Shown one piece after another: positions 7,847 through 15,316 of a stretch of DNA of 64,000 bases. The notes beneath the pieces are model-generated. The model was not told the origin of the DNA. It worked only from the letters and a program-made list of their open reading frames with translations, and searched no databases. The translations under genes and the position numbers were made by a program. Every line of letters starts with the position of its first letter. The first letter of the stretch is position 1. The DNA is from Allolucifera butyrica (GTDB lineage: Bacteria; Bacillota; Negativicutes; Sporomusales; UPPP01): NCBI RefSeq assembly GCF_900476375.1, contig NZ_UPPP01000094.1, forward strand, positions 124,001 through 188,000, given 5' to 3'.

Positions 7847-9490
7847 ATGGAAAAGACCTACCGAATGATTATCGACTCGTTGCGCCGGGAAATTGAAGCG
7901 GGGAAATACCGGTATGGACAAAAACTGCCCAGTGAAAAAGAATTATGCAGTCAGTTTAAGGCCAGCCGCTCTTCGGTACGGGAAGCCTTAAGCGCGCTGG
8001 AATACGTGGGAATGATCGATGCCCGGGGCGGGAGCGGCTACTATGTGACCGGCAATCCGGAGCTGCCGGGACAGGAAAGTGACAGTCCGTGCTTTAGCAA
8101 GATTATGTGTGTATTGGAAGCAAACTGGTCGGCTAAAACATTAAAAGAGCTATTGGAAAATGGAGTCGACGGAATTAGTCTTTGCCTCACCGGTGATTGT
8201 GAGGATTGGATGAGGCAGGTACGGATAATCCGACAGGCTGCACAGGATACCGCCGGAACGGGAGCGGCTGTTTACGCCGCCATTTTGTTAAAGGAAACGC
8301 CACATTTGCCGGAGATTGTTGAACGAGCCGTTACGATGAATATGGACGGTTTCATTCTAACCGGCGTACAGGATATGCGCGATATAATCACAGTCCGGCG
8401 TATTTTAGATGAGATGGACAGTAATATGCCGGTTTTATTGCGGTTGGACCCATTGGCAAATTATCCGGCAGACGGGTTGCGTATGGTGGACGGATTAGTA
8501 GTTGAGGGCTCGGGCCTTCTGGCATGTTATGAAACAGCGGTAAAGGTGATTAAAGAGTGCAACCGCAACGGCAAGACTTGTCTGGTAACCGCAACTGCAG
8601 GTACGAACGCTTCTTTAGGCAATGATGTCGTAGATAAAGCCATCGCCGCCCGGTGTGACGGGATCCTTCTGACCATGCTGGGTGCTGCCCGGCAGTTTCC
8701 CGGCGAAGCTGTCAGCCAGGTGCGAATGGGGGTACGTCAGGCAGAAGAGAAGTTACAGCAAGAGGGCGTGCGGCCGGAGGAAAAGCGGCTGGGAAGCCCA
8801 TTAACCCATGCATTGTGTTTGGCAGCGGTACAAGCAGCCGGTGTGATGAAGGCCGGTGCCTTTGTCATACCCAGTGATACGGGCTTTACGCCAAGGTTAT
8901 TATCGAAAGTTCGTTGTTTTGTGCCGATTATTGCCGTTTCGGCGCAACTGCAGGTGATTCGCCGTCTCAGAATGGTCTGGGGAGTCCGGCCGCTTTTATC
9001 GCGACGGGCCATTCGCCAGGAAGACCGTATCCAGTTGGCGGTTGATACCGCATTGCGGGCAAATTGTTTAAAAGAAGGAGACGCTGTAGTCGGTGTATCG
9101 GGAAGTGTTGACGTTCCGGGTACGGATAATGCTGTAAAATTGATTTTAGTTGGGGATATCGTCATCAAAGGAATCGGCATCGGTGACGGAATTATTTCCG
9201 GCAGGGTCAGTATTATAAAGAACCGGACGGACATTGCCAAATTCTGCAAAAATAAAATTCTGGTGATTCAGGCTACCGAAGCGGAACACATGCAACTCAT
9301 TGAACAGGCAGCCGCTTTAATTGTTGAGGAAGGCGGACTTTCTTCGCATGCGGCAATTACTGGCCTTTCCCTGCAAAAGCCGGTAATTGCCGGAGCAGCC
9401 GATGCTACGGAATTGTTGTTCGAGAATGAACTAATAACGCTTGATATTACCCGCGGTATTGTTTATCGGGGCTTAATAAACTTTGGATAA
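7847..9490 (+). CDS. GntR-type regulator fused to a catalytically degenerate pyruvate kinase
   Basis: A 547-residue protein. Residues 1-70 are a GntR winged helix (KLPSEKELCSQFKASRSSVR, then GGSGYYVTGN). Residues about 83-303 align by eye with the pyruvate kinase barrel, with no room for the B lid domain. Active-site motifs are lost: ARLNFSHG is replaced by ISLCLTGD, the catalytic Lys of SKIEN by Arg in LLRLD, the metal-site ARGDLG by VEGSGL, and TATQML by TATAGT. Residues 316-435 match the pyruvate kinase C domain, with the effector-loop-like IPSDTGFTP near 341-349. Residues 447-545 are a PEP-utiliser swivel domain that keeps EEGGLSSHAAITG (candidate His501). I infer a transcription factor using the kinase body as a metabolite sensor (PEP or sugar phosphate). 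Divergent pckA is the likely target. Confidence 0.88.
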   Translation: MEKTYRMIIDSLRREIEAGKYRYGQKLPSEKELCSQFKASRSSVREALSALEYVGMIDARGGSGYYVTGNPELPGQESDSPCFSKIMCVLEANWSAKTLKELLENGVDGISLCLTGDCEDWMRQVRIIRQAAQDTAGTGAAVYAAILLKETPHLPEIVERAVTMNMDGFILTGVQDMRDIITVRRILDEMDSNMPVLLRLDPLANYPADGLRMVDGLVVEGSGLLACYETAVKVIKECNRNGKTCLVTATAGTNASLGNDVVDKAIAARCDGILLTMLGAARQFPGEAVSQVRMGVRQAEEKLQQEGVRPEEKRLGSPLTHALCLAAVQAAGVMKAGAFVIPSDTGFTPRLLSKVRCFVPIIAVSAQLQVIRRLRMVWGVRPLLSRRAIRQEDRIQLAVDTALRANCLKEGDAVVGVSGSVDVPGTDNAVKLILVGDIVIKGIGIGDGIISGRVSIIKNRTDIAKFCKNKILVIQATEAEHMQLIEQAAALIVEEGGLSSHAAITGLSLQKPVIAGAADATELLFENELITLDITRGIVYRGLINFG

Positions 9491-9508
9491 AAGACAATCG
9501 TTTTTTAC

Positions 9509-9538
9509 TTGCAAACGGATTGCTTTTTATGTTACAAT
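9509..9538 (+). promoter_or_regulatory. Predicted promoter of the pheA T-box transcript
   Basis: TTGCAA at 9509-9514, 18 bases, then TACAAT at 9533-9538. It lies between the end of the GntR fusion gene and the T-box leader. Confidence 0.55.
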
Positions 9539-9559
9539 GATTTCAATTTAATAAGCAAA

Positions 9560-9837
9560 AAGAATGATGATGAACGGGAAAAGTAAACATAGATGTTCAG
9601 CTACAGAGAGCCGGAGCTGGTGGAAGCCGGTGCTGACTATATGTCGAAGTTCTCCTGGGAGTTGCGGGCTGAAGTCCGGATTGGCCGGATGGTAGGCTGC
9701 GCCGGCTTCTTCCCCGTTAAGGAAGAAGGGTATCGGCTTCGGCCCGTACTCGTTGAGTGATTCGCAATTTGCGGATAAATAGGGTGGTAACGCGAGAAAA
9801 CCTCTCGTCCTTAGTTAAGGACGGGAGGTTTAATTTT
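9560..9837 (+). promoter_or_regulatory. T-box leader, predicted tRNA-Phe responsive
   Basis: The leader has the conserved AGAGAG near 9605 at the Stem I internal loop, a candidate specifier TTC (Phe) at 9650-9652 in GAAGTTCTCC, and the T-box AGGGTGGTAACGCG at 9781-9794. A terminator stem follows (9798-9813 with 9816-9831) and ends in AATTTTT. Uncharged tRNA would stabilise the antiterminator and let pheA be read. The Phe codon agrees with the downstream gene. The T-box core has TAACG where TACCG is common. Confidence 0.92.
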
Positions 9838-9854
9838 TGTTAGGAGGAAAGAGT

Positions 9855-10715
9855 ATGGCAGTGTTAGAACCGGCTAATGAGCGGGTTGTAGGTTATCTTG
9901 GTCCCCGGGGCACTTACAGCGAAGAAGTAGCCCTCAAACTCTATCAACTGGAAACGGGACGGCTGTTTTTTATGCCCTATACTAGTATCGACGCCGTGAT
10001 CCGGTCCGTGGAAAAAGGGGAAGTTTCCGAATGTATCGTGCCGGTAGAGAATTCTTTGGAAGGCTCGGTGAACGTTACGCTGGACGATCTGGCCCATGAA
10101 GTGGAACTGTTCATTACCCGGGAAATTGTGCTGAGTATCCGCAATAACCTTCTCGTCAAGCCGGGAACTCAAAAAATTGATGTGATTGTGTCTCATGCGC
10201 AGGCATTGGCTCAATGCCGGCATTATCTTACGACCCATTATCCGGACGCGGAGATAAAAATTATGGACAGCACCGCATCGGCAGCTTATCTCGTGGCGTC
10301 GGGAGCTAAAAATCATGCCGCCGTAGGCAGTGCCAGAGCGGGCCAGATTTATAATTTGGCCGTCCAGGCTGCCGATATCCAGGATAATCCGAATAATAGC
10401 ACCCGGTTTATTGTATTGAAGAAAGATGCGGACGCAGACGTCTTCCCGGCGAATCGCAAAACTTCCATCGTCTGCCGGATTAACGGACAGCACCCGGGCA
10501 GCTTGTGCAACGTACTGCTCGAATTTGCACAGCGGCAGGTCAACCTGACTAAAATTGAATCGCGTCCGGCCCGGACCGGGCTTGGTGAATACGTTTTTTT
10601 CTTCGATATGCAAGGCAGCTTAAACGATGCCAATGTACGCGCCGCAGTCGATGCCGTAAAAAGCAAAAGCTTATGGTTCAAAAATTTGGGCTCTTATCCT
10701 TTATATGCTATATAA
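9855..10715 (+). CDS. pheA: Prephenate dehydratase
   Basis: Converts prephenate to phenylpyruvate in Phe biosynthesis. The start is ATG 9855, with TTAGGAGGAAAG just upstream; the frame can be extended to 9837 only by running into the ribosome-binding site. The 286-residue product has YLGPRGTYSEEVALKLY near the N-terminus, VPVENSLEGSVN around 63-74, the catalytic NNSTRF motif, and a C-terminal ACT domain with IESRPARTGLGEY, the Phe-binding ESRP motif, so feedback inhibition by Phe is expected. There is no chorismate mutase domain. Expression is controlled by the Phe T-box directly upstream. The HD-GYP gene converges on it. Confidence 0.96.
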   Translation: MAVLEPANERVVGYLGPRGTYSEEVALKLYQLETGRLFFMPYTSIDAVIRSVEKGEVSECIVPVENSLEGSVNVTLDDLAHEVELFITREIVLSIRNNLLVKPGTQKIDVIVSHAQALAQCRHYLTTHYPDAEIKIMDSTASAAYLVASGAKNHAAVGSARAGQIYNLAVQAADIQDNPNNSTRFIVLKKDADADVFPANRKTSIVCRINGQHPGSLCNVLLEFAQRQVNLTKIESRPARTGLGEYVFFFDMQGSLNDANVRAAVDAVKSKSLWFKNLGSYPLYAI

Positions 10716-10723
10716 CATATAAA

Positions 10724-11797
10724 CTAGCGGAGAACGTACTGAATGCGTACATCGGGGTCTTCCGATAAATCCAGCACGGTTTGGTCGTTAAGCTGTACCA
10801 TGGAACGGGATGGCTGCTCGGTATTCAAAAACACGACCCGTCCCTGCCGCTTATCGGTTAACACGACTTGATTGCCGGAAAGGCAATTGAGCATGTTATC
10901 GATAAATACCAGGCAGGCTTTCGGATCCAGCGTATGCAGACGGTCCCGCAGTTTTTCCAGGCTGGAATAGGGTGTAAAATGAGTGTCGGCGGGATCATGG
11001 TTTAAGGTTAAAGCTTCATCATATAAATCGGCTACGGCAACGATTTTAGCATAGGGATGGATTTTATCCGTTTTCAGTCCGTAGGGATAGCCGCTGCCGT
11101 CTTCCCGTTCGTGATGCTGTAAAATAGCATCTAAAATGCTGGGGGCGATTTGGGTCGACTGCCGGGCTAATTCATAGCCGTAGGCAACATGCTGCCGGTA
11201 ATGTTCATAAGCCGGAGCGGCAAGTTTATGGGGTTGATGCAACAAATCGGCCGGCAGGCGGGCTTTGCCAACGTCATGCAATAATCCCGCCATGGAAACG
11301 GCATTCATAATATGCGGGGGAAGTTTAAGCCAGCGGGCAATCATCGACGCAATGATACTGACATTTACGCTGTGGAAATACGTGTAATCATCACAACGGG
11401 GAAGATTATACAACTGGTCGATAATATTGCCGCAGCCGGATGTTTTTTCGACTAAGCCGCCGGCCACGCATTCAAAAGAGGCGACTGGAATCTGGTCGGT
11501 TGTGCGAATATCGTCAAATGCTTTTTGAATAAATGTTACGGATTGGTTGTATTCGTTAATAAATTGCCGGATGTTCAGATCGGTAATTGGATTTACCGGA
11601 GTTTCGGCAGCAATGAAAACTTTGCTAATCTGCCAGGCCGTAAACTTTTCGATCGTGTGCCGGCTGACTATGCTGCCATTATTCGCAAGAACCTTGCCGT
11701 CGGCAGAACATACGTCGGCAGCCAGTTTCATACCGGGAACCAGGAGGGCAATATCCTGCTCAATCATTTCGGAGTCTTCCCGTTCTTTTATCTCCAT
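10724..11797 (-). CDS. HD-GYP domain protein, probable cyclic-di-GMP phosphodiesterase
   Basis: The start is taken as ATG 11797 with GAGGTG 4 bases upstream; the frame opens further to 11848 without a good binding site. The 357-residue product has an N-terminal region of about 120 residues resembling the small beta-rich domain often seen before HD-GYP. The HD-GYP domain follows: HSVN, GLLHDVGK, HVAYGYE, then HHEREDGSGYPYGL, which is the complete HHExxxGxGYP signature. Metal-binding His and Asp residues are present, so c-di-GMP hydrolysis to GMP is the likely activity. It has no membrane segments and is therefore cytoplasmic. It converges with pheA, 8 bases apart. Confidence 0.9.
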   Translation of the reverse strand: MEIKEREDSEMIEQDIALLVPGMKLAADVCSADGKVLANNGSIVSRHTIEKFTAWQISKVFIAAETPVNPITDLNIRQFINEYNQSVTFIQKAFDDIRTTDQIPVASFECVAGGLVEKTSGCGNIIDQLYNLPRCDDYTYFHSVNVSIIASMIARWLKLPPHIMNAVSMAGLLHDVGKARLPADLLHQPHKLAAPAYEHYRQHVAYGYELARQSTQIAPSILDAILQHHEREDGSGYPYGLKTDKIHPYAKIVAVADLYDEALTLNHDPADTHFTPYSSLEKLRDRLHTLDPKACLVFIDNMLNCLSGNQVVLTDKRQGRVVFLNTEQPSRSMVQLNDQTVLDLSEDPDVRIQYVLR

Positions 11798-11956
11798 ACA
11801 GCACCTCGATTTATCAGCATATATCTTTTTTCGCCTGCCAAGAAACATTTTCCTGTTTATTTTAGCCTAATTTTACATTTTATACTGATAATTAAGAGGA
11901 TTTTGGGTCATGATATGGAATAAAATTACTATGATTCTTTGCGAGGTGAAAAAATC

Positions 11957-12217
11957 ATGACCAACTGTTCGGCAATTATGGCTATTCTGCAGGAAAATCG
12001 TACCGAAACAGCTGTAAAGGTTCAAGATGTATTAACAAAATATGGTTGTCACATTCGTATCCGGTTGGGGCTGCATGATTCCGGCGTGGATACGTGTACT
12101 AACAGCGGAATCATTTTATTGCAGCTCTGTGGCGATAACGTCCCGCTGCAGCAATTGGAAAAAGAATTACAGGTGATTCCCAATGTCAAAGTGAAGTATA
12201 TGACCCTTGATTTTTAG
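11957..12217 (+). CDS. TM1266-type ACT-like small protein
   Basis: The start is ATG 11957, since GCGAGGTG lies upstream. The 86-residue product has an ACT/NikR-C-like beta-alpha-beta pattern: MAILQENR, a helix KVQDVLTKYGCHI, RLGLHDSG, GIILLQLCGD, and a C-terminal NVKVKYMTLDF. This matches the small family typified by Thermotoga TM1266, annotated as a putative iron-only hydrogenase system regulator on the basis of gene neighbourhood. No hydrogenase gene is adjacent here, although an [FeFe]-hydrogenase-like protein lies at 43059. It stands alone between a divergent HD-GYP gene and ybaK. Confidence 0.75.
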   Translation: MTNCSAIMAILQENRTETAVKVQDVLTKYGCHIRIRLGLHDSGVDTCTNSGIILLQLCGDNVPLQQLEKELQVIPNVKVKYMTLDF

Positions 12218-12258
12218 CTGGAACACTGAATCGTTGTTCGTTTTTGTACGTTTTCTCT

Positions 12259-12290
12259 AAGCGCGGGTAACCGCGCTTGCTGTTATTTTC
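12259..12290 (+). terminator. Weak hairpin after the TM1266-type gene
   Basis: AAGCGCGG and CCGCGCTT at 12259-12278 form a perfect stem with a 4-base loop. The following sequence GCTGTTATTTT is only partly T-rich. Confidence 0.5.
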
Positions 12291-12312
12291 CTATTATATT
12301 GTTATTGTTGGA

Positions 12313-12341
12313 TTGACAGGGCAGGAAAACAATTATATACT
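12313..12341 (+). promoter_or_regulatory. Strong predicted sigma-A promoter of the ybaK operon
   Basis: TTGACA at 12313-12318, exactly 17 bases, TATACT at 12336-12341. It lies 70 bases before the GTG start of ybaK and is the best-scoring promoter by eye in this part. Confidence 0.75.
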
Positions 12342-12410
12342 GTTGAGAAAAATAACAGATCCTGCTAAAGAAAATGGACGGACTGATCAAATTGTAAAGA
12401 GGGATACGCA

Positions 12411-12899
12411 GTGAAAACAAATGCAGCCCGGATTTTAGACGGGCTCAAGATTAAATATGAGTTACGGGAATATGTTGTGGATGAAGGCGACCTTAGCGCT
12501 GAGAATGTGGCGGACAAAGTTGGTTTTCCGGCGGAACAAGTATTTAAAACCTTAGTAGCGCGGGGGGACAAAACAGGAGTATTGATGGCTTGCGTTCCCG
12601 GATCTGCCGAATTGGACCTGAAGGCATTGGCGGTTGCTAGCGGCAATAAAAAAGTGGAAATGGTATCTTTAAAAGAAGTCCAGCCCCTGACCGGATATAT
12701 TCGGGGCGGAGTGTCGCCACTGGGAGCCAAAAAACGTTATCCCGTATTTCTTGACGAGAGTGCTTCCCATTGGCCGTTCATATCCATTAGTGCGGGAATG
12801 CGGGGTCATCAGATTCTGGTGGCATCCGGCGAATTAGCCAGGGCCGTTGAAGCGAAAATATGCAAAGTAGCGCGATTTTTGGTAGTGGAGGAACTATGA
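12411..12899 (+). CDS. ybaK: YbaK/EbsC-type Cys-tRNA(Pro) deacylase
   Basis: A 162-residue aminoacyl-tRNA deacylase of the YbaK/ProX fold that removes Cys mischarged on tRNA-Pro. It has VFKTLVARGDKTGVLMACVPG with the conserved Lys, the core ELDLKALAVASGNKKVEMV, and GYIRGGVSPLGAKK, the glycine-rich substrate loop. The GTG start at 12411 follows GAGGG. Its stop overlaps the ATG of the next gene (ATGA), so the two are translationally coupled. The partner has a B3/B4 tRNA-editing-like fold, which supports a joint role in tRNA quality control. Confidence 0.92.
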   Translation: MKTNAARILDGLKIKYELREYVVDEGDLSAENVADKVGFPAEQVFKTLVARGDKTGVLMACVPGSAELDLKALAVASGNKKVEMVSLKEVQPLTGYIRGGVSPLGAKKRYPVFLDESASHWPFISISAGMRGHQILVASGELARAVEAKICKVARFLVVEEL

Positions 12900-13564
12900 A
12901 TATCACGATTCATGAAAGTATTAAGGACAGTATTCCTTGTTGCCGTTTGGGATGCACATTGATCCAGGATGTTATCGTACGGGGAACGCCACCCCCTCTA
13001 ACGCGTGAATTTATGGACTTACAGGCGGAAATGGCACAAATCTATAATTTAAAGGTATTGCCGACGATTCCCCGGATCGCTTCCGTACGTAATATGTATA
13101 AGAAGCTGGATGTCGATCCATCCCGCTACCGTCCGGCGTCGGAGGCGCTGGTGCGGCGGGTTTTGCAGGGAAAGGGCCTGTATTATGTAAATAGCGCCGT
13201 GGATGTAAATAATTATTGTTCAATCAAGTTCCTGCTTCCTTTTGGAATTTATGACGCCGGCCAGATTGCAGGGGACGTAACCTATTGTCTGGCGGAAAAT
13301 GGAACATATATTAATATAGCCGGCAAGCAGGTTTCAACAGATCAGAAACCCTTTTTGACTGATTCTTTGGGATTTTTCGGCAATCCTACTTCCGATTCCC
13401 GGCGAACCGCTGTCACGTTATCCACCCGGAATCTTCTTTCCGTCATATTTGCTGATGAAGAAATCGGTGAACCGGGTTTAAACAATATTATGGAATTTTT
13501 CGGTGATATGATTGTTAAGTATAATGGCGGCCGTATTGTAGAAAAAAAAGTTGTCCATGCATGA
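12896..13564 (+). CDS. B3/B4 domain protein (PheRS beta-like editing domain)
   Basis: A 222-residue stand-alone protein with the B3/B4 domain of phenylalanyl-tRNA synthetase beta chain: RIASVRNMYKKLDVDPSRYRPASEALVRR, then VNSAVDVNNYCSIKFLLPFGIYDA, then residues TLSTRNLLSVIFADE. Free-standing B3/B4 proteins are thought to bind or edit tRNA or amino acids; the exact substrate is not established by the sequence. The ATG at 12896 lies within GGAGGAACTATGA and overlaps the ybaK stop by 4 bases. thrC follows 22 bases later and may be in the same transcript. Confidence 0.85.
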   Translation: MNITIHESIKDSIPCCRLGCTLIQDVIVRGTPPPLTREFMDLQAEMAQIYNLKVLPTIPRIASVRNMYKKLDVDPSRYRPASEALVRRVLQGKGLYYVNSAVDVNNYCSIKFLLPFGIYDAGQIAGDVTYCLAENGTYINIAGKQVSTDQKPFLTDSLGFFGNPTSDSRRTAVTLSTRNLLSVIFADEEIGEPGLNNIMEFFGDMIVKYNGGRIVEKKVVHA

Positions 13565-13586
13565 TGCCGCAATAAAGAGGTGTTTT

Positions 13587-15080
13587 ATGTATATTAGTAC
13601 GCGCGGCGGAAAGGACTCATTTTCCGCTTCCATGGTAATAAAAAAGGGAATTAGCGTCGATGGCGGCTTATTTGTTCCCAACAGGGTTCCGAGCTTCGGT
13701 TCAAATTTTGTGGCCCAATTAGTGCCTATGGATTATTGCCGCCGGGCGGTTGCTGTTTTGCAACCCTTTCTTGACGACTATTCGCCGGAAGAGATTCATG
13801 ATTGTGTCCGGCAAGCCTATGGTAAGGCTAAATTTGACTGTGCCGCCGTCGCTCCTCTGGTGCCTGTTGGTGCCGACTATATGCTGGAACTTTGGCATGG
13901 ACCGACCTGTGCGTTTAAGGATATGGCCCTGCAAATGCTGCCGCATCTGTTGACTCATGCCTTGCGAAAAAACGGTGAAACCAGGGAAACGGTCATATTA
14001 GTGGCCACTTCCGGCGATACGGGTAAAGCGGCATTGGAAGGATTCCGGGATGTTGACCGGACCCGCATTATTGTCTTTTATCCCGACGCCGGTGTGAGCG
14101 AGATGCAACGCCTGCAAATGGTCAGTCAGGAGGGAAATAATGTTGCCGTTATTGCCGTCCAGGGCAATTTTGATGATACGCAGACGGGCGTAAAAAATAT
14201 ATTTAATGACCCGCTTTTTAACCGGCAGCTTCAGCAGGATGGCTTTGAGCTGTCTTCCGCCAATTCCATCAATTGGGGCCGTTTGATGCCCCAAATCGTT
14301 TACTATTTCAGCGCTTATGCCGATATGGTTCGGGATGGACGGCTGGTAAACGGACAGGCTGTTAATTTTGTCGTTCCCACGGGAAACTTTGGTAATATTC
14401 TGGCCGGATATTATGCCAGGCTGATGGGACTGCCGGTTCAGCGGCTGATTTGCGCTTCCAACAGCAATAACGTATTGACCGACTTTTTACGGACCGGGAT
14501 TTATGACCGGCAGCGTCCGTTTCACAAAACGATTTCCCCGTCCATGGATATTTTGATCTCCAGCAATGTGGAACGTTTTTTATATCACATGACCCGGGGT
14601 AACACGGAACAAGTCCGGCACTGGATGGAAGACTTGAAGACCGGCGGGTCGTACCGGGTGGATGAAACTACGCTGCGGCAGATACAGGAGGTATTCTGGG
14701 CCGACTGGGTCAGTGACAGGAGCGCCTTGCAATCCATTCAGGAAGTGTATGGCCGTTATGGCTATGTCATGGATCCCCACACAGCGGTAGCCTGGAAGGT
14801 GTGTGAAACGTACCGGCAGCAAACGGGAGATAAAACGCCGGCAGTCATTGTTTCTACCGCCAGTCCCTTTAAGTTTAATGCCAGCGTTTTACAGGCCGTA
14901 AACGGTGAGCAGTCCGTACAGGGCTTTTCGGAATTTGCCATGCTGGAGCAATTGTCGCAGTTAACGGGATGGCCGGTCCCGGCCGGGCTGGCCATATTGA
15001 AAAACAAGAAAATTTTGCACCGGACTATATGTGAAAAGCAGGAAATGCCGCACATTGTGCAGCAAGTTTTAAAAAGCTGA
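13587..15080 (+). CDS. thrC: Threonine synthase
   Basis: PLP enzyme converting O-phosphohomoserine to threonine. The start ATG 13587 has AAAGAGGTG upstream; the frame extends upstream to 13551 but that overlaps the previous gene. The 497-residue product starts MYISTRGG, as usual in the longer (class I, E. coli/yeast-like) threonine synthases. The PLP lysine is in HGPTCAFKDMALQMLP, the phosphate-binding loop is ATSGDTGKAALEGF, and later motifs are SANSINWGRLMPQI and VPTGNFGNILAGYYA. A terminator follows at once, then a dispersed repeat. Confidence 0.95.
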   Translation: MYISTRGGKDSFSASMVIKKGISVDGGLFVPNRVPSFGSNFVAQLVPMDYCRRAVAVLQPFLDDYSPEEIHDCVRQAYGKAKFDCAAVAPLVPVGADYMLELWHGPTCAFKDMALQMLPHLLTHALRKNGETRETVILVATSGDTGKAALEGFRDVDRTRIIVFYPDAGVSEMQRLQMVSQEGNNVAVIAVQGNFDDTQTGVKNIFNDPLFNRQLQQDGFELSSANSINWGRLMPQIVYYFSAYADMVRDGRLVNGQAVNFVVPTGNFGNILAGYYARLMGLPVQRLICASNSNNVLTDFLRTGIYDRQRPFHKTISPSMDILISSNVERFLYHMTRGNTEQVRHWMEDLKTGGSYRVDETTLRQIQEVFWADWVSDRSALQSIQEVYGRYGYVMDPHTAVAWKVCETYRQQTGDKTPAVIVSTASPFKFNASVLQAVNGEQSVQGFSEFAMLEQLSQLTGWPVPAGLAILKNKKILHRTICEKQEMPHIVQQVLKS

Positions 15081-15100
15081 CCGCGAGGCCAGCTTTTTGC
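15071..15100 (+). terminator. Terminator of thrC
   Basis: AAAAAGCTG and CAGCTTTTT form a stem closed by a GC-rich loop. It overlaps the thrC stop codon. Confidence 0.7.
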
Positions 15101-15140
15101 TATATTTCGAATTTCCGAGAGCCGGATTTTGCCCCATAGA

Positions 15141-15316
15141 TGATAGCCGTTAACGGCAGAAGAATCGCCTTATCAACGCTCCGCCGTTGCCACTTAACCT
15201 CCGCTTATGACAAGATGATCCTTCTGCCTGGATTAGCCGCTTAAAATGATTTTCAGACGGGTTTTCCGTGCTTCGAGCCCTGCGCCATGAGCCGAAAGAC
15301 CGCATAGCGGTTTTTC
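15141..15316. repeat. Dispersed hairpin element, copy A (uninterrupted)
   Basis: About 176 bases that recur at 63613-63945. It opens with the 12-bp palindrome GCCGTTAACGGC (15146-15157). GGCAGAAG (15155-15162) and CTTCTGCC (15221-15228) are the ends of a long imperfect hairpin, and the element closes with ACCGCATAGCGGTTTTTCT, a small terminator-like stem. It fills the gap between thrC and the convergent end-joining operon and just touches the stop of the polymerase gene. The tip of the hairpin here reads CACTTAACCTCC with no insertion, whereas copy B carries a 152-bp insert at that point. Confidence 0.8.

Noticed and set aside
9560..9837. tRNA-like sequence in the pheA leader
   Set aside because: The region fits a T-box with specifier and terminator; no cloverleaf or TTCGA arm is present.
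9864..10613. 249-codon frame on the minus strand opposite pheA
   Set aside because: It lies entirely within pheA, which has strong family motifs and a T-box. No ribosome-binding site or recognisable protein content on the minus strand.
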